Numbered from the stretch's first letter, positions 48,893 through 60,971 are shown. The stretch is DNA of 64,000 nucleotides from Armigeres subalbatus (GCF_024139115.2 NW_026943221.1:1-64000), one strand, 5' to 3'. Made by a program: numbers and translations. Notes: generated by a model not told the origin, from the letters alone.

Positions 48893-50157
48893 GGTAATTC
48901 AACATACTTTTCAATCAATACATTATGGTTAGATTTGTAAGGCGTATCAATTATGTACAAATGCGCCATATACGGTTAATATAATGACCTGGATCCTTCT
49001 CTGACCCTTCGTAACGCTTTTTGTGTGGGAGATACCCCAACCCTCCCCCTCAAAATGTAACGTAAAATGTGTTTGACGCCAAATTCAAATAAAGTTACAA
49101 TATTAATGTATAATGCGAGGCTAAACTACTCATTTTTTGTGAGTAATTCCGTCAAAATTTGATGAAAATGAGTAATTTTACCAAAAAACGGACAATTTTT
49201 CAAATTGCTGTATCTCGCAAAGTTGTGCCTTTGGGCAGAATTTTATTTGTGGCTCTCAAAGCTTAACAGTTGAACATTGAAGTGCGTGATATTTTACTGC
49301 GGGGTACCTAACTGTTTTGCTGGTTGAATGTTGCGTAAAATTTGAACTTACAAAATTATTAAAAACAAAATTCTGGACGGACCTATTATTGGTTAATCAA
49401 TTCCATTTTGTAGATCTGCTCAAGAGCTTTCTAACGATATATAAATATAATACTTTTAAGACGAAAATGTAGCAACGCTACCCAATTTACCAAAAAACGC
49501 AAAAAAATAATTTCTAGGAGGGGTCAGTTTTGAAAATAGGTAGCTTTCCTTTTTGTATTCAGGCGTTTGGTTGTTTGTATCATTCCAATGCACAAAAAGA
49601 CACTCTTACATCAAAACATGTGCTTTTTTATCTCTGCCCGTCTATATGTAGAACACGAAACGATGCAACAAACCTTGCAACGAAACGGCGTCGCAGTTCG
49701 TTCAAGTTTACGACGTGAACGAAGAAGAAAATAATAAAATATGAGAGAGAATTTTGAGGAAAACTTTCTCTCTGTTCGTTTGTTTGGAAACGAAGCGATG
49801 CAACACACTGCGAGCATAATATCGACGCCTTCTCACATTTGGTTGCAACTCGTTCAACTTCAAATTTCCCTGCCCTTTGGTTCAGAAAGGGTAAGGGCGC
49901 GTTCTGCCAACTTGGTCGAGGCAGATTTCAAGTGTGAACAAGTTACGACATGGACGTTCTAAAGTGCCTGTGTAGCTTGTGAGGAGCCCTTGAAGATGTG
50001 ATGTTGGATCAGTATCTTGATATTAATCAGAATTTATAATGTAAATTATTATATATTTTTTTAATAACACTACTTTATTCCGTTACGTATTTAGTAAACT
50101 TGAGTTTTAACTAAAAACACAATGTCAGTTTTGATCACAAACACAATGTCGGTAGTA
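48893..50157. other. No gene recognised; repeat-like intron sequence
   Basis: Contains phrases such as CCCTCCCCCTCAAAATGTAA (49035-49065) related to the C-rich arm of the composite element, and a 49660-49960 stretch with GCAAC-rich pieces. Short frames have no recognisable motifs. Confidence 0.35.
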
Positions 50158-50165
50158 ATTACAAA

Positions 50166-51159
50166 CATTGGCGGAACTAAGGGAAAAGTCTAGGGGGGCT
50201 AAATTTGTTTTGAGTTTTTCTTTTTTACAGTCAAAACACAGAAAATCTACTATGTTCGCTTTGTTAGCCTATCAGACAGCTAATTAAACATCTATTGACG
50301 ACTTGAATATTCAAAATTATGTTCTTCGACGTTCAGACCTCATGACATAAAAAATCTAGAAATATATTAGGATTCCCGGAAATAACAAAGCAAAAAAGGC
50401 TTAGAAATCCTTCCGAAAGAATTCCAACCTTTATCTTATAATTAATGGTTAGTTATCTCTTCTTGAAATCTCAGTGTTTGCTAAATTTACTGGCAATTCA
50501 AAAATTAAAAAAAAAAAGGCAAAATTCTAAAACACTTTCCCAGATAAATTTAGGATTGCCAATCCGAAGATGACGAGTTCGATTCTCAGTCCGGTCTAGA
50601 ATGTTTTCAGGTGGGAAACATTCTCGACTCTCTCAGGATAGTGTATCCTTTGTACTTACCACACAAGATACATACTCATGCATTGCCGGTCATAGAAAGC
50701 TTTCAAATAATAATTGAGGAAATGCTAATACTAAAAAGAAGTTAAAAAGTAGGCCAAGACCTAGTTGGAATGTAGAGCCATGGAAGAAGAAGAACAAGAT
50801 GATTTTCGAAAGTATTCTTTTAATAAACCTTCAATAAACACTATTTATATTAAAGAAATAAAGAGATTGTACGCCCGGATTAGTAAAAATTACTATCGAC
50901 ACTCTAGAACTGCTGAGAAAATCCATTGAAAATTTACAATTTTTTTGAAATTTGACTCTATGAACCTTAAACATTTTTTTTTTTCCGAGATTTAGTGTTG
51001 TCTCAATATTAAGACCATATAAGCAGTTTTGTTTTTTACTTGAATTTTCTATAATATATGTGCAATGCCTATGCAAAGTAGCAAAAATTCTAGGGGGGGG
51101 CTGATGTAATCCTAGGTAGGGCTAAAGCCCCCCCTAGCCCCCCTGTAGTTACGCCAATG
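50166..51159. mobile_element. 994-bp non-autonomous hAT element
   Basis: Starts CATTGGCGGAACTA and ends TAGTTACGCCAATG, flanked by a perfect 8-bp duplication ATTACAAA (50158-50165 and 51160-51167). G-runs near the ends (CTAGGGGGGCTAAA and the inverse) extend the inverted repeat. No transposase is encoded. It contains a family B SINE at 50545-50800. Confidence 0.93.
50545..50800 (+). mobile_element. tRNA-derived SINE, family B copy 2
   Basis: TTAGGATTGCCAATCCGAAG, then the B-box-like GAGTTCGATTCTCAGTC, GGAAACATTCTCGACTCTC, CACACAAGATACATACTCAT, and an AGAAGAAGAAGAACAAGA tail. Same order as 40908-41110 reversed. Nested inside the hAT element, so it is the younger insertion. Confidence 0.8.
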
Positions 51160-51167
51160 ATTACAAA

Positions 51168-51735
51168 CTTATACTTATCAGTATTTTTACTTGATTCGCG
51201 ATCCTAATTAAAAACTCCGATATAATAATATTCATAGTTTATTGCGTGTATTCAGAATGTTTTGTTCAAAATTACAAGACCTAATAATGATCCATAATTT
51301 GCATCCGCTGAACCATTCTGAACAGCCGTATTGAGAATATCACCTGTAACATCTTCTCTGCTTAAATCACAAACGCGAGACGCCTGATTATGGATTATCT
51401 GATTTTCCTCAATCTCTGGTGCTTGGCTTCCCGGTGGAACTTATATCCTTCGGAAAGAATCTGTACCCGGGATGGGGGAGTCATTTAAGGCAACATTCGT
51501 TTGAACTGTGACTTGTCTTTGTGGGCGGGGACTCGAGCTCGAGCGTCGATTTCGGGAGTCTGGTGGCGCTCTCGCGCGGATTTTATGCATGTGCATGTGA
51601 TTCAACGGACATCGTTTCTTGGAGCCTTGAATGGTGGTGCAGACAGGTAGAGGTCATTTTCATCAGTGATAATGATCTCTGCTATGCGGCAATACTTTTC
51701 TGAGGCGTTCCCTGATGATGATGAGTCGTAGCCAC
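51168..51735. other. No gene recognised
   Basis: Unique-looking intron sequence between two hAT elements. A GC-richer patch near 51500-51600 has an open frame without domain motifs. Confidence 0.3.
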
Positions 51736-51939
51736 CAGTGGCGTTTCCCTAACCTCAATCTACCTGTGCACTGGATTTAAATTTAAGGAATTGGTGTGCG
51801 GAAATGCATAGAATAACTAGATTGTAATTAGTTTAAACGTCTCTGATAATTTTATTTTCCATTTGGGCTGTCAAAATATCAAAATTTTCATTTTTTGTGT
51901 CAGTGCACAGGTAAAAAGTGAGGTTACGCGACGCCACTG
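51736..51939. mobile_element. 204-bp hAT MITE (copy 2)
   Basis: Ends CAGTGGCGTTTCCCTAACCT and the inverse, flanked by a perfect 8-bp duplication GTAGCCAC (51728-51735 and 51940-51947). Internal sequence is close to 48007-48221. Two perfect but different target duplications show two independent insertions. Confidence 0.95.
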
Positions 51940-51947
51940 GTAGCCAC

Positions 51948-52439
51948 GCTTTAACATAGCTAGGTAGGAATTAACCAGTAGAAAATATCATCAAGACATT
52001 AATGGGGAATTGACTCTTGGATTCACTGAGTAGAAGTTCTATCAAAACTAGGAACGTGGCTCCTTTTTATTTTGTTATGTCTCACTTTAACGAGCCATAA
52101 TTAAAAATACCACAAATTAAAACGATGGTATGCAAACAATCTTACATTGGCTTCATTCTCGATATTTTTTTCTAATGGATAGGGAATAGGCGTGATGACC
52201 ACCGAAACCACCGAAAAGTGAATCCTATAGCTGACCACGACCCATAAAATAACAGTAATGCTACGCTTGTATGTAAGGCTTTGAGACTATTAGACAACTT
52301 AAAGTAAATGGTCTTTGGTCACGTTTGCTTAACTCTTTAGCGGTGCTTACTTATACGCTTGGACTAGGATACTCGCCTGAGAGGAGGTGACCATAGCAAT
52401 AGAGACAATGAACTGACATCAAAACGTAACATAATCTAC
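51948..52439. other. No gene recognised
   Basis: AT-rich intron sequence; no motif or repeat boundary seen. Confidence 0.3.
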
Positions 52440-52530
52440 AATGAGTATAGAATTGAACTGAAAACCCCAGTTTAATCCACCTACAGTGAGATTTTGACCC
52501 TTCCTTAGTCGTAAGGAAATATTGTCAGAC
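52440..52530 (-). repeat. Remnant of the satellite-superfamily end module
   Basis: TTTAATCCACCTACAGTGAG is followed by ACCCTTCCTTA-GTCG-TAAGGAA, a short hairpin. The same order (TTAATCCACCTA, GTGA, CCCTTC-type hairpin) defines the ends of the 150-bp array units and the 57.5-kb element. Only the end module is preserved. Confidence 0.6.
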
Positions 52531-54284
52531 TCCAGTATTTAAAACGAGATAAAAGTACTCAACATACCACGGAGATTGAACGTATAAAGTGACAAATTAA
52601 TTGCCTACCAAAAGACGGATTTCATGGGTGGAGTAACAACAAAATGAATGAAAACGCACTGTACGTCATGCTGCCTATCTATCAGGCGCTCGTCGGATTA
52701 AATAGCTATTATAACATGATTAGTAAATATGGTAACGCTGGTATCATATGCATATACTTGAAATTTCCAGAGACCTCGATATTAATTAATCCGGAACTAA
52801 CTAAATCAGCCATTGATCTGAACGAAACTCAATAGCGTTCAATAATAACATATATTTCGCCTTATGGATGCCTAATTTTGTAATACTAATCTTGTTTAAT
52901 ACCTTAAAAATGAGTGAGATTTATATGTTAGTAAATTTCAAAATTTGCACACATACGCACACATACATGCATATAAGTGCTCACATATGCTATCTATCAT
53001 AAACTGAAGAAATTTTTGAAATCCCTTAAAATTTTTACGTTTTTGCTTTTCTTAGAAGATTGTTTGATACATGCTTCTATATGTTCCTCAATTAAAATCA
53101 ATTGTTTCTTTGAAACAAATCAGAAAAATAAACATATTTCCATATCATATGGTTTGTTATAATTATATTTTCAATATTAAAGTAAATTTGTTCCAAATAC
53201 CATAGATTTTATTTCATAATTCAAGGGATTATTGATAGATTAATACATAACACGCTTGCGTAACGCCTACAAAGCGAAATTATAGACACTTCCGAAGGAA
53301 TGGTCAAAACGTAGGAAACATAAGATAACTAAGACAGACAGAGTAATAATGACACAGTGCGAAACATTCGACATAATTATGACTAGATTAACAGTAGATC
53401 CATAGACATAAAGATCTACCATAAGACTTCCTAAGCCTATCAAAAATTCGAAGCTCAAGAAATGTCTGTAAAATTATTACCTGTTGAATCTTATTCGGAG
53501 GCGATTTCGAAGCTTTTGAAGACCAACAGGCCCATAGCAACAGTATTCGGTGTTGTTAAGTTGAGAATTTTTGATGATTGCTGGGCGCACGGTTCTGAAG
53601 TGTGGCCTGGTAAATAGACTAAATAGATTTCAAAATAAATTTTAAACGAGTCATATTTATCAAAATCTAGTGCGTTATTATTGTTTCAAAATGCACTTCT
53701 ATTCGAGTATTTTCTCTCTGTCATCATATCTACAATAAGACTGACTCTCGCGATAGATTATAAGCTTATTATTTTTCGAGCTTCATTTGTTTGATGGAAA
53801 CTGCAAATTTAGAAAAAAAATGACTTACTATTTTTTCTTTTGCGTTAACATTGTAGTAGGGATAGTAGTGATGTTTGCTGATCTCGATGAAATTGTGAAA
53901 AAAAAATGGTTGTTGATATGAAAATGGTGATGTTGTGTGGTTATGAAAGTGTTAGTGAAAAGGTTAATACACAAGTTGGTATTCGTGGTGTAATCATAGT
54001 GACAGAAGAAGCTAGGTAAAAGATAGAGTTGATTTAAACGGGATGGGAACATGTTCGCAGTGAGTATGAAGAATGAATTGCAATATTGAGTTGAGGTGCT
54101 AGAAGTAGGAATTATTTTATAATTATACTAGAAATAATGTAAAATATTCGGTACATGTCCAATGAAAGCTAGAAGTGTCGGTTCTTATATGATATATAAC
54201 AGCGCTGTTTTGAAGATCGATTCATTGTGTGTGTGTGTGTTCATGACTGTAAATAAGATATTTGTGATGACAGGGACAATAGTA
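52531..54284. other. No gene recognised
   Basis: AT-rich intron sequence of about 1.75 kb. The longest frames (about 60-75 codons) lack similarity to anything I know. A CACACATACGCACACAT patch occurs near 52950. Confidence 0.35.
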
Positions 54285-54665
54285 ATTATGATAGTGATGG
54301 TGGTGAAAACGATAATAAGTGATGCTACCGGGATTATTTTGTAGAAAACTATTTGAATCAGACCTTAACAGTGACCATTTGAGCAACGTAGCTTAGAAAC
54401 GTCTGTTAATGATCAAAAATAGAGGCTCGTAGAAGCAAATTTAATCACCGGATCAACAGGGAATAGACCTAGTGTTAAGTTGGAGTGATGAGTGATAGTT
54501 ATAATGGTGAAAACGGTGATCATGTTATTGAAGGGGAATATTTAATAAAACTATTTGGATCAGGCCTAAAACAGTGACCATTTGAGCAACGTGGCTTAGG
54601 AACGTCTGTTATTGATCTAAAATAGAGGCTCATAGAAGCAAATTTAATTACGGGATAACAGGGAT
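54285..54665 (+). repeat. Two-copy tandem duplication, ~190-bp unit
   Basis: CAGTGACCATTTGAGCAACG occurs at about 54369 and 54563, followed by CTTAG-AACGTCTGTTA, AATAGAGGCTC and AGAAGCAAATTTAAT in both. The copies differ by about 10 percent and are in the same orientation. Function unknown. Confidence 0.85.
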
Positions 54666-54956
54666 GGACTCGGAGTAGAGTTTGAGTCGAGAGATTGCCA
54701 ACGGGTTACACAAAAAAAAACTCGTTCAACTTCAAATTTGAACGAGCAAAAGACATATTCTTCTGTCGCTTCTACTAATATAGAATGCGCGGAATACAAA
54801 ACTACACATGATACGGATGTCAGTAGTAACAACAGTACATATTTGACTTAGTTCGTGGGGAGCAGCTTGGTTCAGCATAGTTATTTGAACGTAGTTCATT
54901 GTCTTCAGCATATTACGTGGCCGAGTTGTTACTAGTACTGCTCTTTTATTTCAATA
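54666..54956. other. No gene recognised
   Basis: A short inverted phrase (CTCGTTCAACTTCAAATTTG then GAACGAG) sits at 54720-54746. Otherwise plain intron sequence. Confidence 0.3.
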
Positions 54957-54959
54957 TTA

Positions 54960-56590
54960 TAGCCTATTCAGATTACGCCATTAATGACATAATAATTGGC
55001 GTTTCAGGGTAAATACGTAATATTCCATACATTTTGCGCTGTCAAAAGATACCCGCTAAAAAGAGTCATGAAGAATTTATTACGAACAATTATTACGAGA
55101 GAGCTTTTGTTCTAACTGGGATGCAGGGAGAAATTCAACAAAACAAAACTGACAAGCGTCACGCTCTCTTTGCCAGAGAGAAAATTCTCTCTGTTTTCAT
55201 TTCGTTTCGTAGTTGACAGTCATGCTCTTTCTGTCGCAGCAGGGTCGAATGCATGTTAGATGGAAATCTTCTGAGCGCTGAAGAATAACTCGGATTGTGA
55301 TGGTTTTGTGGAAAGCATTTTATATGATGAAAAATAATGATGATAATTATTTATTCTCCACTTATTCAACATGAATTGTTTAAAAAACAGATGCTCTCTA
55401 GAATTAACATGAAGTATTTAACTTAAACCTAGATTTAATAGAACAAATCGAATAAATTTTCAAAGTTCAAGGGCCAATGCAGAAGACAATTTAAAACGTA
55501 GGAATGGTTGTAAAACGAATATATTTGATGAATAAACATGATTTCATAAATTGTTTCAATTCTGCTGCTTGAATGGCTTAATATACTTTGGATTTCAACA
55601 TTTTTCACGTGGGACAACTGTACGATTTGAATGGGATGTATATATAAAGTAGAATAACCTTAAGGGTCTGTCTCATTTGGAGAATTAAACTTAAAAGTGA
55701 CAGTTCGAAAATTAAAAATTCACCCCGTTATAAGAATGGCTGGTGCTACCCAGCAATTCCAATAGGACATCGATGGAAAATGATTCGATATCTGTCAAAA
55801 GTAATCTTGCTCTGCGAGCAGGGTTATTCGATAATTATTGAAATGTCACTTTTAAGTTTAATTTCAGTTTAATTATCCAATTGAGACAGACCCTAAATAA
55901 AACATGATTGGTAATGCATTAATTAATCCAAAATCCAGTTTAAATTATATCACATTCACATGATTCGATTTTGTTAGAAGCTGTATCATTGATTGTCGTG
56001 TAGAACGCAATGGTTCAGTTTCCATTTTTGAAAAAAAATTAAATTGCTGAGTTGCCCTTCATACATGGAGATACTGGTGGAAATACACTTTAGTTCTATA
56101 ATATTTCTTGAAAATTGATCCAATCGTCCTTTTTTATTTATTTGTGAGAATTCCTAAAAGTATCTAATTTTTTCTATCAAATCTCCGTTCGATCATAGTA
56201 CAGAATCAAAATACTTTTAAACTTAAAAATAAATTGAGGAATAGTCTGATTCCCCGAAGAACGGCGCACCCAACTAATGAATGTAGCTTCGCTCATTATC
56301 CTTAATGAGAGCTTCAAATATTCTTCGAAAATCCCTTTTCATATTTTTTTTTAATATTTTTTTTTCGTAGGAACTTTATTCAGAAAAAAATGTTCGATTG
56401 TCGCCACACAAATGCTTGATTTTGCAAATTAAATTTTAAAACTCTCCTTGAATTCAACCCTGTATTAGCGTGCAAATGAGGAAACATGGAAACGTCAAGA
56501 TATATTATCTTGCTGCAGTCTGAACACCTCGTAATAATTGGATACCCTCTCACTTAACAAAGTCATAAATAGCCCAATCTGAATAGGCTA
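54960..56590. mobile_element. 1.63-kb non-autonomous TTA element (copy 2, inverted)
   Basis: Begins TAGCCTATTCAGATTACGCC and ends ...CAATCTGAATAGGCTA, flanked by TTA (54957-54959 and 56591-56593). The whole length aligns to 28527-30311 in the opposite orientation. It lacks the 380-bp palindrome of copy 1 but contains the 230-bp MITE at 55664-55893. Internal frames are short and broken. No transposase motif recognised. Confidence 0.88.
55664..55893. mobile_element. 230-bp MITE, GGGTCTGTCTC ends (copy 2)
   Basis: Inverted ends GGGTCTGTCTCATTTGG; flanked by TAA at 55661-55663 and 55894-55896. Copy 1 of the host element keeps the unoccupied site (29213-29235 on the opposite strand), which proves insertion with a 3-bp duplication. 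PIF/Harbinger-like by target site. Confidence 0.92.
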
Positions 56591-56593
56591 TTA

Positions 56594-57506
56594 GGTGTTC
56601 AAGTTCATACATTTCGAGGATGTCTCTGCAGAGGCGTCGCGTGGAATAATTGGGAACCTGTTCAAAAATGTTCAATAATCAAATAACATTCTTATTAACC
56701 CTTCAGCACGCGCGGGGTCCTGAAACGCCAGTGCAGGCTCGCTCGTATAAGTTTTTTTTGTTAGTGTTGTACACTAGTGGTCTAAGAGGTGGGTCGCCAC
56801 TCGTTGCTAGCACGCTTAGTTTCCAAAGGCAACGTTCTTGCACCATATGGTGCCCTACCAAATAACTATGACTGGCGCCACCAGTTACCATCGGAAAATA
56901 TCTTTATAAAGCTCACTTTTCGTTGTTGGCCGTTAGCAACGGAAAAGCATCATTCAACCCACCCCATGCATAACGAATAAGTTTTCATTGAAAAAGTGAG
57001 GTTATGTAGATCATTACAGCTATATTTTAGCCACATATTAAACAAGATACAATTTTATTGCAGATTATTAGTAAAACAATGTTCCACATGCAGAGACTAT
57101 CATCCACTTAAATTAACTGACCTTCAAATCTTGGAGCTCTCTGTTGACTTCGTCACAGTAGCTGATGTCGTCCGGGTTCACTCTTATCAGCAATGGAATA
57201 CCAAGGTCTACTTGCTGCTTACTTCAATCGATATTGTCTTAACCAATACGTCAATGGAATCCTTAATCTACTTTTTCGATAGCGATATCTTTTTTTTTTC
57301 GCGCACAACACGGATTTTTTTCTGTGAAGCTGCCGTATTTATGTACAACGATGAACGATCTGCCACTTCGGAGTGTTCGGATAACCGATTATAATAATTA
57401 CACTGCCGTAATCTGAAAAAGTGATGTATGCGCCATTTTACAACATACATGATTTCCATTTTTCTGTTAAAGAAAACGATGAGTACTAATCGTTAACACC
57501 ATTTTT
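56594..57506. other. No gene recognised
   Basis: Intron sequence with short frames only. The plus-strand frame at 56996-57394 (132 codons) has no domain I recognise and its composition matches its AT-rich surroundings. Confidence 0.35.
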
Positions 57507-58752
57507 GCCTTTCTCGTATACTAAGTATACGGTAAAGGCTATATGATCGCTCCAAAAACAAACTTTTTATAGAAGGCCCGGAGACCCATAGTGTTATATA
57601 CCAATCGACTCAGTTCGACGAATCGAGGTGATGTCTGTGTGTGTGTGTGTGTGTGTATGTGTGTGTGTATGTGTGTGTGTGTGCGCAAAACTACTCAAAA
57701 AATGTCACTCATTTTTCGGGCACTTATCCTCAACCGATTTGCTCGCAACAAGTTGCATTCGACGCAGAATCCTGTCCCATTGTTTCCTATTTGAAATTGG
57801 TCAGATCGGACTATGGGATCAGAAGTTATGGCCAAAATACAAATTCATACGAAAAAATCGCGTAAAAAATGTCACTCATTTTTCGGGCACTTATCCTCAA
57901 CCGATTTGCTTGCAACAAGTTGCATTCGACGCAGAATCCTGTCCCATTGTTTCCTATTTGAAATTGGTCAGATCGGACTATGGGATCAGAAGTTATGGCC
58001 AAAATACAAATTCATACGAAAAAATCGCGTAAAAAATGTCACTCATTTTTCAGGCACTTATCCTCAACCGATTTGCTTGCAACAAGTTGCATTCGACGCA
58101 GAATCCTGTCCCATTGTTTCCTATTTGAAATTGGTCAGATCGGACTATGGGATCAGAAGTTATGGCCAAAATACAAATTCATACGAAAAAATTGCGTAGG
58201 AAATGTCACTCATTTTTCGGGCACTTATCCTCAACCGATTTGCTCGCAACAAGTTGCATTCGACGCAGAATCCTGTCTCATTGTTTCCTATTTGAAATTG
58301 GTCAGATCGGACTATGGGATCAGAAGTTATGGCCAAAATACAAATTCATACGAAAAAATCGCGTAAAAAATGTCACTCATTTTTCGGGCACTTATCCTCA
58401 ACCGATTTGCTCGCAACAAGTTGCATTCGACGCAGAATCCTGTCCCATTATTTCCTATTTGAAATTGGTCAGATCGGACTATGGGATCAGAAGTTATGGC
58501 CAAAAGACAAATTCATACGAAAAAATCGCGTAAAAAATGTCACTCATTTTTCGGGCACTTATCCTCAACCGATTTGCTCGCAACAAGTTGCATTCGACGC
58601 AGAATCCTGTCCCATTATTTCCTATTTGAAATTGGCCAGATCGGACTATGGGATCGACCAATCCACATATTGGTGTTATTTGAGATTTTTCCAAACCTTT
58701 TGTACGAACGAGAAAGGCACCATCACCGCTAGGTGGATTAATCTGAGTTTTT
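57507..58752 (+). mobile_element. 1.2-kb element with six 167-bp tandem modules
   Basis: Starts with the end GCCTTTCTCGTATAC and a hairpin (GTATACtaaGTATACGG region), then core phrases GATCGCTCC, GGAGACCCATAG and TATATACCAATCGACTCAG, a (TG)n tract at 57632-57682, then six modules with CAACCGATTTGC at a period of exactly 167 bp (57729 to 58566). It ends with ACGAGAAAGGCACC and TAGGTGGATTAATC. The inner edges GCCTTTCTCGT and ACGAGAAAGGC form terminal inverted repeats. Long frames through the modules arise because 167 is not a multiple of 3 and stops happen to be absent; I do not regard them as genes. Confidence 0.88.
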
Positions 58753-58926
58753 GTAGTAACACGTCACTTTGTAGTAGTAGTCTACCTTGTGTTGGATCCT
58801 GTTGGGCAAAATTCGTACGAGAATTCGTGCCTACTGCGATTATCTAATGAACTTCCGTACCAGGGCACCCCACACTACAAAAAAATCCACACATTTTTAT
58901 TGGCAATAATCTAATAATTTGACTTC

Positions 58927-59213
58927 TTATTCATCTTCTTATTGGCATTACATCCCACACTGGGACAGAGCCGCCTCGCAACTTACTGTTCATTAAGCAC
59001 TTCCACAGTTATTAACTGCGAGGTTTATAAGCCAGGTTACCATTTTTGCATTCGTATATCATGAGGCTAGCACGATTATACTTTTATGCCCAGGGAAGTC
59101 GAGACAATTTCCAAACCGAAAATTTCCTAGACCGGCACCGGGAATCGAACCCAGCCACCCTCAGCATGGTCTTGCTTTGAAGCCGCGCGTCTTACCGCAC
59201 GGCTAAGGAGGAC
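58927..59213 (-). mobile_element. tRNA-derived SINE (Feilai-like), family A copy 2
   Basis: Minus strand: CCTTAGCCGTGCGGTAAGAC, B-box GGGTTCGATTCCC, body and AAGAAGATG tail. About 90 percent or more like 33275-33565 by eye. The head here has the expected GTGCGGTAAGAC, whereas copy 1 has GTGGGGTAAGAC. Target duplication not found. Confidence 0.9.
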
Positions 59214-59329
59214 CACATGATGTTTATTTGTGCACACATAACCACTACTCTTCACGCGAAGTAGAAATATAATCTATAATCAAGTGAAATGTATGTGTGG
59301 TCTCTAATATTTATTTATTATTTATTCAG
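59214..59329. other. Intron spacer
   Basis: Short spacer with TGTGTGG; no feature. Confidence 0.3.
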
Positions 59330-59785
59330 ACTAAGGCCAAAGTGGCCTGTGCGGTATATAAGAGTCTTCTCCATTCGGCTCGATCCATGGCTACACGTCG
59401 CCAACCACGCCGTCTAGGAGGGTCCGCAAGTCATCTTCCACCTGATCGATCCACCTTGCCCACTGCGCACCTCGCCTTCTTGTGCCCGTCGGATCGTTGT
59501 CGAGATCCATTTTCACCGGGTTACTGTCCGACATTCTGTCTACGTGCCCGGCCCACCACAGTCGTCGGTGTGAACGATGGATGACTCTCCCAACAGCTGA
59601 TGCAACTCGTGGTTCATTCGCCTCCTCCACGTACCGTACGCCATCTGCAGCACACCATAGATGGTACGCAGCACTTTCCTTTCAAATACTCCAAGTGCGC
59701 GTTAGTCCTACACGAGCATCGTCCAGGTCTCGTGTCCGTAGAGGACTACCGGTCTAATGAGCGTTTCGAGCGTGGTCTCTAATAT
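59330..59785 (-). pseudogene. LINE C-terminal fragment
   Basis: Minus strand encodes RLWWAGHVDRMSDSNPVKM and DNDPTGTRRRGAQWARWIDQ, the C-terminal tail of the same kind of insect LINE as 34680-37942 (compare VRWAGHVVR there). Broken by frameshifts. Inserted or left as a 5'-truncated remnant. Confidence 0.85.
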
Positions 59786-60969
59786 GCAGTTATTGAATAA
59801 TTTCTATGTAGATTCATATTGAATATATTTGAGTCCGAAAAATTGCAAACATTGATGTGTATGACAAATATAATCAAGTTTTTTTTTTCATAGTCAATGA
59901 ACGCGTACATAACGCATGGAATAATAATCGATCAAATTATTTATCATCATGATAAAGCTTATGACAGCTGTAGTTTACTCTACTCTAATCTATTGTTGAC
60001 TACGAATCACGACAGTTGAACAAACTCAAAATAAAACTGAGTGAACACTTGCTACCAATAATTTACGATAAAATATGTTTGGATTCACTAGCCTGGGTTT
60101 GTCCCGTTTGTATTCGCATGGGTTTTGTAACCTTGAAAGATATGTCCCAGGGGAGCTGTTTCGGTTTTCCATCTTACGCTCTTGTTTTCAGCGAAGACAT
60201 AACACAAACTAGCGTAACAATACTCTCGCGGAATCTCTTCTGCCGTTCACTTTTTTGTCGATTCATAATATTTCAGCTCTTCTCTTTAACCTTCAGACTC
60301 CAAAAAATGACAAACGCCCCCTGCGCCACGGAGCCACATAGGCATAACCCATGTTTGTTCTTTTCAAGGACACATCGAATGCTGTACATACATAGCCTGA
60401 GGGGCGGGTAGTGGCTACACAAACGAATCCTAAAATATCCTTGCTTGGTGGGTTTGTGTACTGTGTATACATATAGGGTCGAATTTGAAAGCAAACGAAC
60501 CAACAATCTGCGTCGACTGTAATCAAGACGCGATACAGAAAGGGATGGCGCCAGCAATGCTGTTTACATACCGAACTGATTAAATTTTGACGGTCCTGTC
60601 GTACTCGCTGCCCACAGATGCTTGATTTTTTTTCAATATCAATTCAATATTATTATTCCGTTCAGTCATTTATCACTATGATAAGATTAATTATTGAAGA
60701 TCTTATCTGATACTCTACAGGAATACGTTGATGTGCAATAATCAAAAACCTTTACTAACAACTTTCATTTAATCCTGAAAGAGAACGGCAAGCACTCGAG
60801 AGCTACCAACGTGCAAGAGAGCCGCGTCACGCGGTATCGATTTTTCATCGTAAAAGATGTTTTACCAATGAATTATTGGCAGTGGCTGATTTTCTACCCG
60901 CCGCAGCCACATCCAGGCGCTATAGTATATGCACAAAATAGCCAGCAAGAGTTAACCACCAGAAATGTG
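59786..60969. other. No gene recognised
   Basis: Plus-strand frame 60016-60411 (131 codons) overlaps minus-strand frames and shows no domain. Otherwise AT-rich intron. Confidence 0.35.
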
Positions 60970-60971
60970 TA

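Noticed and set aside
57628..58847. Overlapping long frames through the 167-bp modules
   Set aside because: The period of 167 is not a multiple of 3, so each module is read in a different frame in turn. Three frames are open at once, which indicates repeat composition and not a protein.
60016..60411. 131-codon frame as an intronic gene
   Set aside because: No domain, no splice context, and competing frames on the opposite strand.
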